64,000 nucleotides of DNA from positions 1 through 64,000 of the forward strand of contig JAEQBH010000033.1 in the NCBI GenBank assembly GCA_016808115.1. Direction: 5' to 3'. The notes beneath the pieces are model-generated. The model was not told the origin of the DNA and did not search any database. It saw only the letters and a program-made list of their open reading frames with translations. The stretch comes from Tetrastigma voinierianum. Lineage: Eukaryota > Streptophyta > Magnoliopsida > Vitales > Vitaceae. This document shows positions 49,017 through 59,780 of the stretch, in pieces; the stretch's first letter is position 1; each line of letters starts with the position of its first letter. Position numbers and translations under genes: made by a program.

Positions 49017-51106
49017 AGTAAGAGGCGTAATTTTTATTTTAATGAAACTTACATTCATGTGACGATCTCCGATCAACAAAAGTCCGGATCATCATGACCC
49101 TTCGTAGGCGTAGATCCGAATAAGCAGAGCACTGGCTTCTTACTCCTCCTCAAGGTGTCTCATCAGCAACAATACATAATGCGATCTGTCTGAAAAAAAA
49201 TGTCCTTCTGAGAAATGAAAATAGGCATACAATTGAACACAATTCACAAAGTAATAAACATAAGAAGTATAAATTAAAATAATACCAATGCCTCTGTCAG
49301 CTCACGCATAGCCGAGATCCACAAGTGTGTGTGACATGCCACTACCCCTCCAGCCTCCGCTCCGAGCGACACGTCAGCCTGCTTTCTCAGCACTTCTTCC
49401 CTATAATCGGGATCTTCCCATCTTCTCCGCACTCCCGAAAACATGATCTGGGGACACTCAAATCTCGCTTCTTCTTCTTCAACCATTTATCTTTTGACCT
49501 CGTACACCTGTCTTTATACCGACCGGCAAAGATGTTTTTAACACCCTGACCATTCGACTGTGGTCCACTTATAACTTTCTTCTGCATCATAATTTAAAAC
49601 ATATTTCATCGCTGAACAAAAGAATAAATAAAAGACGTGAAATGTTAAGTAGTAATATATACCTTAAATTCTCCAAATCATCAACTGGTCCCATTCAGCC
49701 ACACTTCCAATTATGTCCATTTAGATTTAAAGGACTTCTCTGAAATTTGTCCTCGTAACCCTAGAAATTGAACCAGATTCGCCTAACTTCATTCCGTAAC
49801 TCCAAAATTTCATAAAGAAGTGTGTTAAAATAAATTGTTAAACTGACAACTATTACAAGTTTTTATATCTTACGACCATCAATCACGGATCAAACTGAGC
49901 AATAGGGAGAGTCTCGTCTGTAGGGTGCTCTGAGGAAGACTCTCCAACATCTCCATCCTCTCCCTCCTCTCCCTCCCACGCTCTTGATCATTCATCACAA
50001 TCTCAGGACCATGATGGGACTATTCACTGATGCCGGTCATGCCAGACATTCACAACCTCCTCTCGTCTCATTGTAGTGGTCTCATCCACCCCGACCCTCT
50101 ACCAGACGGCATACCGAGGCTCACGCTTCTACCGTGGACCGTACCGACTCGCAACGTACGCTTCTACCTCGCCCATGCCATATCTGTTAAAAATAATAAA
50201 CAGCACATTATTGATTAGTAAGCATCAAGTAAAATACATAAGGCAATGAAAATAAACAAACATGATTAACGATTGAAATAACTAAAACTCACTAACTACT
50301 CATTCTCATCAGAATCATCTAAATCTGGTTCGTCTTCTTCTTCGATGTAGTAAATATCATTTTCAAACTCCCTTCATCACTCATTTCTTCCTCATGATCA
50401 ATTAAACGTTCATCAACATCTACATCCCCACTTGTATCCATCTCAGAAGATAAATCTGTGCTGACGCTTCGCCCCCACTACGCTCGATTATAACATCATT
50501 GTCATCATTTTGAAAATGCCGGTCCTATGACATCGCACTGTGATGCTGGGATGTCACTCAGCTCCTAGCTTTGATTCGCACACGCCTTTCCAATCCTGTG
50601 GACCGGTCCGACCCGATATTCAACAATAAACCCGTGATGCTCAGAATGCTTAAGACAAAGGTTCATACTTGTTGAATCGCTTATCAGGCACATCGACAAG
50701 CTTTATATCGAGGATGGACAACTATACCGGCTGATGTGGGTGTTGGGTCGAACCATTCACATTTGAATAACACGCAGCTTTTAATCGAGGGCTTCAAATT
50801 TAACTCGACCACTACCGTGAGTCCCGTAATAATGATTCATTTCATTGTATACTAGATCCTTTAATGCATACCTGTATTTGCTCTGCTGCCCCAGAATTCC
50901 CACACGATCTGCCAGAAATTAAAACCATTCACACAAGAATCATGTAAGTTCTAACCTCTCTGGGGGACCTCAGCATATAGTTCAAGATAATGATTGAAAT
51001 TTTATTTACCTATTCATAACCTTGTAATTCGGAAATCGCTTGCATTGCTGAGATTACAATTATAAATTGTATTTAACATTACAATTGTTTTGTGATTTTC
51101 ATGTTA

Positions 51107-51111
51107 TAAAC
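51107..51111. repeat. Target site duplication TAAAC, left
   Basis: TAAAC at 51107-51111, followed by one extra C before the LTR. The matching copy is 59776-59780. The site lies in a noncoding (intron) part of TNP2. Confidence 0.75.
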
Positions 51112-51112
51112 C

Positions 51113-52353
51113 TGATGAGTGCCTAAAACAGCCTCATATTATACTCGTCATTTTCCATTTTCCCGTTTATTTTAGGAGTAATTTTGTATAGTTTCTGACT
51201 AGAATAGAATGATTTGATTGTCGCTAGAAGCAGAGCATCGGGTAAAAAGAGCAAAGAGCCGGGAAGCGTATTTGGAGCAAATGCGGAACAAGGCAATGAA
51301 GTACTGGCACGCCGCTGACGCCCCCATCGCCGACGCCGCCACGGCCGCGGACGCGGGTCACCAATTGCAAAGGTCAACAGGTCCCAACGCCGCTGACGCT
51401 CCATACATCAGGATGCCGCCACGTCGCGACGCCTCCAGCCGCAACGCCACCGAGGACCGCAATCCTGGTCACGCAGAAAGCAATTACCATCTCGTAGTGC
51501 GGAGATCGGAAGCGCATTTAAGAAGGCACTTAATTCGCGGAGCAGAAAGTGACGGCGCCACTTCGGCGGCGCCCGGATTGACCCGCTTTCATTGTCGATA
51601 TTTCTGGATAGGAGAATGATGTTTACTACTAAATATTTTCTTCTTTTCATTCATGATGTTCTAGATCTATTTCTAGGGTTATATTGAACCTTGTCATATG
51701 TTCATGGATTAAAGTTTGAAACCTATTATTCAGCGATGCCTTCAATATGTTGTAACTATTCCCATGCCTTTCCACATTTAATCGTATGTTGATGTCCGCT
51801 AACATTGGCATAATTACACTCCAGATCCGAGATTCGAGAGATGAGGGTTCAGTGGATTCCAAGTAGAGTAGATTTCGGGGCTGATTCTAGAATAGAGATA
51901 TTCAACCCGCGTGCACCGGTTTAGACATTAATGCATTTCATCACCGGCCCGGATGTAGATATATATCCACTCTATTCTCGCTGCAGATAAAGTGACATAC
52001 CGAGAGAGGATAATTCCCTGCAGAAAAGATCACCCCTGCACATCACACATTGTAAAATATATCAACAATAACATATTTGTAAGATTAAATCCATCGAACG
52101 TGATGTAAAGATATAACCCTAAGTCACAAACCAATACTTTAATCGAATCAACAGTAGGTAATTCACATATTTGAATTCCCTCCTAGAGTCATCTTCTCGT
52201 GATATTATCTAAAAAGGTAAACCCTTTCAGAGTCAATACACTGGTCCCTCGTGGATCGATATCCGCACTCACGAGCACACTATACTACTGGGGCGACGCG
52301 CAGACTTCATGAGAGATAGTGCTGATATTTTATACAACCGCGCTCCACAGTCA
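51113..52353 (+). repeat. Athila-like 5' LTR, plus copy
   Basis: Runs TGATGAGTGCCTAAAACA to CCACAGTCA, 1241 bp. Contains a CpG-dense block at 51306-51470 and GGGGCGACGCGCAGAC near the inner end. A 133-codon frame across the block (51218-51619) is present but is LTR sequence and is not called as a gene. Confidence 0.9.
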
Positions 52354-52359
52354 AGTTTT

Positions 52360-52377
52360 CGGCGCCATGGCCGTGGA
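52360..52377 (+). other. tRNA-Asp-type primer binding site
   Basis: CGGCGCCATGGCCGTGGA matches 14 of 18 positions of the Athila-type site TGGCGCCGTTGCCGGGGA. It starts seven bases inside the LTR end. Confidence 0.7.
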
Positions 52378-52623
52378 AATATTTCAAGAAACTGGATATA
52401 GAGACTTGGCAATAGATATTACTCAAATTTTCTTTACTTTTGTTTGGCTTTTATATGTTGGTAATTGGTTTTGTTGGCTCATGTATATCAAGAAGATAGA
52501 TTCTGAAGAAGTATTACGCGACATCGAGATCAAAATAACTAACACCTGTTTGATCCCGAGCCGTAAAGACTTTTAATGTATCAAGGCCGAGAATGTAGAA
52601 CTAATTATTAGAAACTAATAGTC

Positions 52624-54936
52624 ATGGAAAACACTCAAGTGAACAAAATTGCATTGGAACAAGAATTAACCATGAGAGCCGGCGGGGAATCACGAAGGAA
52701 TCAAGCACCCAGCTATTTATATGCCTTATTGATCCTCTATGTTATTAGACTAGGTTCGTGTTACGTCTAACGTTGTTCGGGACAACAATCAGATCTACCA
52801 CCTGAGTCCAGTAAGCAAACAATTTCGACTGAAGCTTCCACTACGTACGCATGTTTTAACATCTTGCCTCCATGGATCACTCCCATGAGAACCCGAACAT
52901 GCATTGACCAACTTCCTTGAAGTTTGCGATACTATCATACAACCCGGTTATCAAGAAGCTCTTTAAGGTTACGCTTGTTCCCACTTTCACTCTGGGATAG
53001 AGTCACCAATCGGCTAACCAATACCACCGATTCCACATTACATGGAATGATTTAGCAAAAATTTACTAAGTTCTTCCCAGACTTCAAAATTGCACAATCC
53101 CAGTGTGAGATCACCTTCGGACAACCGGGAGGAGAACCCGGCAGAGCATGGGACAGATTTCACGACACGCTTAAGTGCCCACACCACCGCCCGACTGCAT
53201 GGATGCAAGTCCACACCTTCTATAATGGTCCGAGAAATGCAACCCAACAATGATCGATGCTTCAAAATGAGGAGCATTGATGAAGAAAACCACGTACTGT
53301 GCGTGATAGATCTGAAGATGTCACATCAATACCAATCGGGCCTGCAGAGGAAGGCTACACTGGGGAAAAGCAGCTGGTGGCACCGATAATGAGGTCCTCA
53401 ACAATCAGGAATCATGTCGCACACCGACCGCACGACTGCATACAAGGTACAACAAATGCCATACGGTACCAACCCATGGAGTCAGGTGAATCTCCGTTGT
53501 ACACAAAGACACAAAGACACGCCAAACGTGAAACCAAATGCAGAGTTAGCCAAGACGGCCGGTGTTCAATCAGAGTCGGCCATGCGCAGCTAGCGATGCG
53601 ACAAAGCTCACCATCGACCGCCGCTGCGCGGCGAATAATCGTAACTGCAACAACTAACAAATCAAGGCGCGACAGGAATAATCGAACGATATTCCATCGA
53701 ACCGAAAGTTAGTGAACCACTTCCCGGAAAAAGTGGACTGTAATCAAGCTCCTCGCATTTACGCTCACCTCACACACTACCTTTATGAATGAGACAAAGG
53801 CGACATGCGTAAAAGAACAGCTACCCAATTGAACAATCAAGCGCACGCTGGAGAAATTATGCGCGATGGGTCAAACGGCTACCAAGACAGAGCGCAACAG
53901 GTTCACTACCAAGCAATTCGTGAGGTAAACCCCAGAGGAGAAGGGAAAGACATCAAGGCCATCACTCTAAGGAGTGGAAAAGAGTCGAAACCCCGTGAGC
54001 CGAAACTAAGGTAAGAGAACTGGTACCAAGGAACAAGACCCAAAGCATCCTGGAAGACTGGATGAAAACGAGCAACCCCGGTTATGAGAGCAAAGAAAGG
54101 ATAAATGGGTGCTAGAAGAAACCGAGGAATGTGATAAAAAACAAAATGAACCTCGCTACACCAATCCCGTGATCCTCGAGGTTGAAGAAAAGGTGTCAGA
54201 GAAGCAATTTGCAAAGCTGACATCTTCAAGAAGCTACATATTAATATACTCCTTGGTGGCATCAATCGGCATCATGCCAAGCATGAAATTCATGAAAGAT
54301 CTCGCGAGTAAGAAGAAGTCGAGGAATATGGGACCATCGCTTTAACTCGAGAACATGCCATCCCGCAAAGAAGCTTCCCAAAACTACAAGATCCGGTAGC
54401 CGGCTATACCGTTTCACAGAACCGCATCTCGAAAAGCCCAGGTGACTCGGGGAGCCGCATCGTTGATGCCGCTTCGATGTTTAAAAGGCTAAAGCCGGGA
54501 GAACCGAAATCGACCATAATCACGTAACTGCACAGCCATACCAACATCCCCGTGGTATAAGAGAAAATGTCCTAAAGTTGGTAAATCTGTTCTACCACCA
54601 GACGTCATTATTCTCGACATTGAGGAAGACGACCCGCTCCCTCATCAGTGGCACCCTTCTCGCTGTTTTGAAAGCTCGCCTAAATCAATGTAAGAAGGTG
54701 AGCTCAAATTGAGAGTCCAAGGAGACGAGATCACTTTCCATGTATTCCAAATTATGAAGCATCCCGTGATAATGACCCAAAATGAAGATACCCCGGAACC
54801 TCAATACCCAGAGATGTTGCAAGGAGATGCGAAAAACTTCTCAGATGCTTCCATGGATCGTGACAGAGAGACACCCGAAGGCAATGGTGTGAACAGAAGA
54901 ATATATTTCATCCACCTTTCGTGCATGGGGGTGTGA
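52624..54936 (+). pseudogene. Athila-like gag-protease region, plus copy
   Basis: Gag begins MENTQVNKIALEQELTMRAG. Recognisable gag landmarks in varying frames: LRLRLFPLSLWDR near 52965, KFFPDFKIAQSQCEITFGQP and PGRAWDRFHDTLKCPHH with WMQVHTFYNG (53065-53230), and RSIDEENHV (53270). The linker GKDIKAITLRSGKESKPREP (53935-54000) is typical of Athila/Tat polyproteins. The protease is degraded: GDSGSRIVDAASMFKRLKPG (54440-54500) stands where CDLGASINLM-type sequence is expected, followed by VIILDIEEDDPLP and GELKLRVQGDEITFHVFQIM (54695-54760). The frame ends at 54936 with no reverse transcriptase beyond it. At least ten frame changes or stops. Confidence 0.8.
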
Positions 54937-55282
54937 GATTATAAGACGCGCAAGCATTTCCCAAATACTAATAGCTATTATCAGATCCAGAAATGCCAGC
55001 TAATCACATGAATATACACAGAGGCAACCCAAGTGTTTCAAACTTTTCTTTTTCTTAGTTCCAATTTCTATTGTTTATTTTTAGCAATATGCGTTCTAGC
55101 TTTCTCAGACCTGTGGTTTCTACTTGTTTGTTGAATTCTGCAACCGCGAATGCAACTAGTGGAAAGATTCGTTCAAGAGGTGCATTACAAGGCCATAAAG
55201 TCACAAGTAATGAGTGGAGAGGGTTTTCCTGATCAAGAGATCATCAATGTGCCCAAATTTATCACTCATTCATAGATCTCTC
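54937..55282 (+). other. Junction between protease and CpG-dense block
   Basis: Contains GAGGCAACCCAAGTGTTTC, CTTAGTTCCAATTTC and GAAAGATTCGTTCAAGAGGT, collinear with 24340-24600 of the minus copy. In full Athila elements sequence of this kind lies downstream of integrase, so pol was lost between 54936 and about 55000. Confidence 0.55.
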
Positions 55283-55610
55283 CTCACACGCCGCGACGCG
55301 GTTTCTCACTGCGACGCCAAATCGGACGATCTCCTCACACGCCGCGATCGCAATTTTCAGCGCCGCACGCCATTTTCGCGCTCACGCGATGTGGGATTTC
55401 ACGTCACACGCCATTTTCTATGCTCACACACACGTGACTTACCGCCGCGACGCCATTTTTACATACCACACGCCGCGACGCGGATTCCAACGCCGACGCG
55501 ATTAACCACCGGTCACGCGTCACGACGTTGTTCCAACGTCGCGACGCCGCTAGCGAAGCTCTGCCGCCGCGACGCGGACTCCGCATGTCGCGACGTCAGC
55601 CATATTTAAG
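55283..55610 (+). repeat. CpG-dense tandem block, plus copy
   Basis: Repeated ACGCCGCGACGC and CGCCATTTT motifs, many with the complementary GTCGCGACGT form, for about 330 bp. Readable as an arginine/histidine-rich frame (for example LTHTRDLPPRRHFYI). Equivalent to 23965-24320. Confidence 0.8.
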
Positions 55611-55619
55611 GCCAAAAAT

Positions 55620-57200
55620 TGTTCACGCCGCCCTTCACCTCGCACACCTTCCACCAAACCCAACCCTCGCGCACCATCCGCGCTTACACCGCTTGTTCTC
55701 GCTCGGCCTGAGACCCTCCATCAGCCACCGACTACCAGCGCACTTTGAGTCACCCTTCAGCTTCGGCTGGGTCATATGGCATTTCCACCACCGTGTACTC
55801 GATCACTGGGGTACGCGAAGGCCCGCGTTCCTTCGCTCTTCTTTCGTGTGTCTGCAGGTCTCAGAGGTACCCCATTTCGGTCAGCTAGGTTACCTTTAGG
55901 TCTCCGAGTCCCACTTAGATTTTTTAGCCACAGGGTAGTTGTTATTTAGTCTACTTTTTTGTAAAGCACATTGTGTGTTCGTGTTATTTAGGTCGTGGTG
56001 ATCTTTAGTTAGTTTCGTCTACACCCACTCCGATGTCCGGCAAGAGGCATCACCGCTGCTTAGCCCACCAGTGAGGACCCGACCCACATTCGATGCCTCA
56101 TGCAAGGCTTGTAAATGCGAAGGCCGCGATCGCATGGCAACTATCTGCAAAACCCTTGTTCATTAAGGAGGAAGGGGTTTCACCCACCTCGATGATTTCC
56201 AAGACTATCGCGGCTAAGGGATGGTGTGCTCAGGCCAACCACCTCATCCAAACAGTCGATGAGTGCGGGTGCCGAGTTCTACTCAATCTCATTCCCACGG
56301 CTCTTGGAAGAAAGTCGTGGTGCAGATGCATTGGTCGACTCAGCATGAGTCGATCAATAGTTACAGCCTAGAGCATAACCTTCCTGAGCCGCTCGATCAG
56401 CCCTCATGAGCACCTCGACTCACCCCGAGATTTACATTTATCACCAATGGTCAGGAGTGGAGAATCACAGTGGCGGTCATGGCAGCCACCTTCGCACATT
56501 CGCCTTCATTCCTGCTAGTCTGGCACCACTTCATCACGCCGCGTCTCATTCCGACAGAACGTGAAGTGATCGCCCACGAAACGTGCTCAACTATGCCATC
56601 TTACAGGTATACCCTTCTGATGTCAGGTTTATCGAGGATGCCATCCTCCATAACCGGATGCAAGATGAACCCGGGACACCCTTCCGACTCTGCTTCAGGT
56701 AAATGACGGGGTGCTCCTCGACAACACCGGGATTTACTTCAGTCACCAATCAAAATATGACTCATCGCTTGACACACCCGGTGTCCCGCAACCTGAGGGG
56801 ACCTATGATTCGGGTCATGAGCCCTGGACGAGGACTGAGCCTTGGCGGAGCATCTAAGCTCGCATGGATCCCCGCGATCCCCTGGGGGAGATATCGCGCC
56901 CCTCGTCCCAACCCACCTCCACCACCACCTCCCAAAGAGCCTCGTGCAGCGCCCTCCAAATCTTCCCTGACCTTGAGGACCCTGGGTGTTTCCTCACCAG
57001 CGGACGCTCGGGATGGCGACCCAGAGCACCCGCCCCGTCTCACGTGATTCCGGAGGCACTCCGCGGCCGATATGCGCACCGTCCCGGCCAATCAGGCCAT
57101 CATTCTCAGCGCCAGGAGTCCTTGCAGCCCACGCCTCGTACTCTCCTGCTTTTCATCACCTCCACCACTACTCACCGCAGTTGATCACTGTGGGAGTCCC
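55620..57200 (+). pseudogene. Athila ORF1-like region, plus copy
   Basis: Positioned as ORF1 in Athila elements, between pol and the 3' untranslated region. Best segment is at 56440-56690: FITNGQEWRITVAVMAATFA then FLLVWHHFITPRLIPTEREV and IAHETCSTMPSYRYTLLMSG, followed by RMPSSITG and KMNPGHPSD. This matches from memory the Athila ORF1 pattern of an ARLLPTSHxxxVTxERAxLxYAI segment followed by an I-E-D-A-I and NPGHPF-like stretch. Function of ORF1 is unknown. The tail is proline- and histidine-rich (SPAFHHLHHYSP). Several frame changes. Confidence 0.6.
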
Positions 57201-58514
57201 TCCACTCTACTATTTATTTACCGCTGCTGGGACACTAGCTATTTTATTTTGGGGTGGTGATCGTGTTTTATTTTGTTTAATATATTTGCTTTTTAGTGTT
57301 TTTATAGTGCTTTTTTATTTTAATTCAGCATAGTTGTGTTCAATAGTTCATGTTTAAATCAACCTTTATCCGAGCCACAGGTAGCTCGCTTCACATTAGT
57401 GCCAGTCAATCTTATATGTACAATTGGGCGTGCTCAGGTGCCAGCGTTAAAAATTGAGGATCACTTGACCTAATTCAATGATTAACATGAATGTTCAAAT
57501 GCATATAATAGCTTTGATGCTCTATGAATTAGTTTAATAGATGGAAAGGGTTAGTGAACCAATCCTCAGTAGTCAAGCACACCCGCCTCAAGAACCCTAT
57601 CACACTCACACACTAATGACCTTCAGAGCATGATAAAGGCCAGACCAACCACTCGTGAGTTCGACTAACCTCGGGAGACTAACCATTTAAGTGATGGGAC
57701 ACCTAATAAAAAGAGGATTGCCATCGAGCCCAAACAAAAGAGAAAAATACAAAAAACAATAGAAAAAGTGAAAAGAAAAGACAAATGACAAAATAGGTAC
57801 CCATATGTAAGAATGGCGAGATCATCCAATCGAACTCGCACGCTTCCTGGCGGGCCAAAGCCTAATGCCCCGAGCCAACTCGGGTCGGAGTCATCGACTT
57901 CACCGCCGCCACATGGGACAAGAAGGATCATTCACGCAACCTGTGGCCTCGAGCCTGCTGAGTGTTCAGGTGAAGTTCGGGAATTTTAATGTCTCGTGCC
58001 CTTAACCAAATCGTGAGTCACCAATGGATCCCCTCGCCATGCGAATACTCGACTAAAACTTATCTAAGACTAGGTTTTCTTACATTTATTTTAAGCACGT
58101 AGGAAGTTTCCTGTGTATTCGTCGTGAATAAATCGGTATGCTCATCCTTTCTTAGTTAGCTTCTTCCAAATAAAGTGAGTTGAGCTTAAGTTCAGTGTGC
58201 CTAAAACCTGTAATATACATCGGAGGTCATTCATTATAAGCACATAGGGGCTTGGGAAAGTGCCATCGGAAGTACCACGGGATTTGACGACTGGGGTCAC
58301 TTCACCTATTTCCAACCGAGTTTTCCCCAGTCGTAACACTCAGATGCATTTGTGAACTTTGGTGCCAAACACAAAGGGGAGTAATGAGTCACCCACCTGA
58401 CCTCTATTTTTCAAGACATGTGCAACACCCCTGGTCTTAAAGTGTTAGCTGCATTAGGTCAGGTGCGTGTGTGTCCCTGTTTTGAATGGGCTTCCTTGTT
58501 TTGAGGACAAGCAA
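57201..58514 (+). other. 3' untranslated part of the plus Athila-like element
   Basis: Noncoding. Reverse complement of 21054-22299 by eye, with GTGATGGGACACC and GGATTGCCATCGAGCC as anchor points near 57690-57730. Confidence 0.6.
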
Positions 58515-58531
58515 GAAACTAAGCTCGGGGG
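58515..58531 (+). other. Polypurine tract, plus copy
   Basis: GAAACTAAGCTCGGGGG directly before the 3' LTR start TGATGAGG. Confidence 0.75.
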
Positions 58532-59775
58532 TGATGAGGCGCCTAAAACACTCCATATTATACTTCGCTACCTTCCATTTTCCTCGTTTATTTTAGAGTA
58601 CTTTGGCAAGCCGTGACTAGAATACTCCGATTTGATGTCCGTTGTGAATGCAGGAGCATCGGGGGCTTAAAAGAGCAAAGCACGGAAGCAGATTTTGGAG
58701 CAAATGGGAAACAAGGCAATGCAAGGACTCGCCACGCCGCGACGCCCCCATCGCCGCGTGACGCCGCCATCGCCGCTGAGTCGGGCTCACCGCCGCACGG
58801 GGTCAACAATCGCAAAGTCAACAAGCCCCAACGCCGCGACGCTCCATCGCCGCGCTGGCCACGTCGCGACGCCTCCACGCCGCGACGTCGCTCGAGATCT
58901 CGCACCTATCATTTAAAGTACGAATGATTCGTAAAAGGGGAGACGGGGAAGCGCATTTAAGGAAGTGCACCTAATTCCGTATAAGAGGACAGACTTCGAG
59001 GAAGTGCCCGGGATTTGACTGCCTTTCATTGTTTGGATATTTTCGGATAGGAGAATGATGTTTTTACTACTAAATATTTTCTTTCTTTTCATTCAGCTTA
59101 TGTTCTAGATCTATTTCTAAAGGTTATATCAACCTCATTATATGTTCGACAAAGCTAAACTTTGTATTATTCAGCTTATTTCTCAATATGTTGTAACTAT
59201 TCTATGCCTAAGGATTTAATCGTATGTCGATGTTCTCACAACATTCTGCATAATTACACCGAGATCCGAGATCTTCGGTAGATGAGGTATTCAGGGACTG
59301 GTAGAGTAGATCACCGATTCAAATGAGATATTCCTAACCCGAAGGTGCATCGGGTTAGACACACGCATTTTATCATCGAGCTCGATAGAGATATACCCGA
59401 TTCTATTCTCATGAGATAAAGTGATATACCTCAGAGAGGTGATAATTTGTAGAAGATTACCGCCATTGACATATTGTGGGGCCATACCGAATAATATATT
59501 GTAAGTGATTAATCCATTGAACGTGACAAAGGGGGAGATATAACCCTAAGCTTCAAAAACCAATACTTTAATTGAATCAATAGTGTGTAATCTTTACATA
59601 TTTGAATTCCTCCTAGAGTCATCTTCGATATTATCTAAAAAAAGCAAGTAACCTTAGTCAATACACCTGTCCCTGGATCGACATTCTACTCACGAGTACA
59701 GCACACTATACTACTTGGGGCGACGCACTTGCGCATATAGGCTATATTTTACATGCAATCTGTTTTCTCATGTCA
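58532..59775 (+). repeat. Athila-like 3' LTR, plus copy
   Basis: 1244 bp, partner of 51113-52353. The CpG-dense block is at 58729-58905. Near the end are GGGGCGACGCACTTGCGC and TGTTTTCTCATGTCA. Confidence 0.9.
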
Positions 59776-59780
59776 TAAAC
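59776..59780. repeat. Target site duplication TAAAC, right
   Basis: Perfect match to 51107-51111. The CACTA sequence resumes here. Confidence 0.75.

Larger units (their letters stand above)
47000..50170 (-). pseudogene. TNPA-like second gene of the CACTA element
   Basis: Minus-strand exonic pieces between introns. Near 50160-49900: GEVEAYVASRYGP and an acidic EEGEDGDVGESSSEHPTDET run. Near 49590-49290: GRYKDRCTRSKDKWLKKKKR, RFECPQIMFSG and RRRWEDPDYREEVLRKQADV followed by GVVACHTHLWISAMRELTEA. The last block has the layout of the plant transposase Ptta/En/Spm domain (Transposase_24: kWe.p.y...s..n+......HT.GS.s......). Near 47293-47111 is YEDDRDELRLRFDWLTKKCQ. In En/Spm the equivalent protein binds subterminal repeats and represses or assists transposition. 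Exon limits are unclear and several frames are broken. Confidence 0.6.
51113..59775 (+). mobile_element. Second complete Athila-like non-autonomous element
   Basis: An 8.66-kb element in plus orientation, almost the same length as the copy at 19931-28578. LTRs 51113-52353 and 58532-59775, starting TGATGAG. The 3' copy ends TGTCA. Order: 5' LTR, tRNA-Asp-type primer site (52360-52377), gag (52624 onward), protease (to 54936), CpG-dense block (55283-55610), ORF1-like region (55620-57200), noncoding 3' part, polypurine tract (58515-58531), 3' LTR. No reverse transcriptase, RNase H or integrase between the protease and ORF1. Flanked by TAAAC. Confidence 0.9.

Noticed and set aside
51218..51619. 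133-codon plus-strand frame as a gene
   Set aside because: It lies wholly inside the 5' LTR across the CpG-dense block, where stop codons are rare by composition. The partner LTR does not preserve the frame.
53906..54265. 119-codon minus-strand frame
   Set aside because: Antisense to the gag-protease linker, where ITLRSGK and the following segments are clearly coded on the plus strand.
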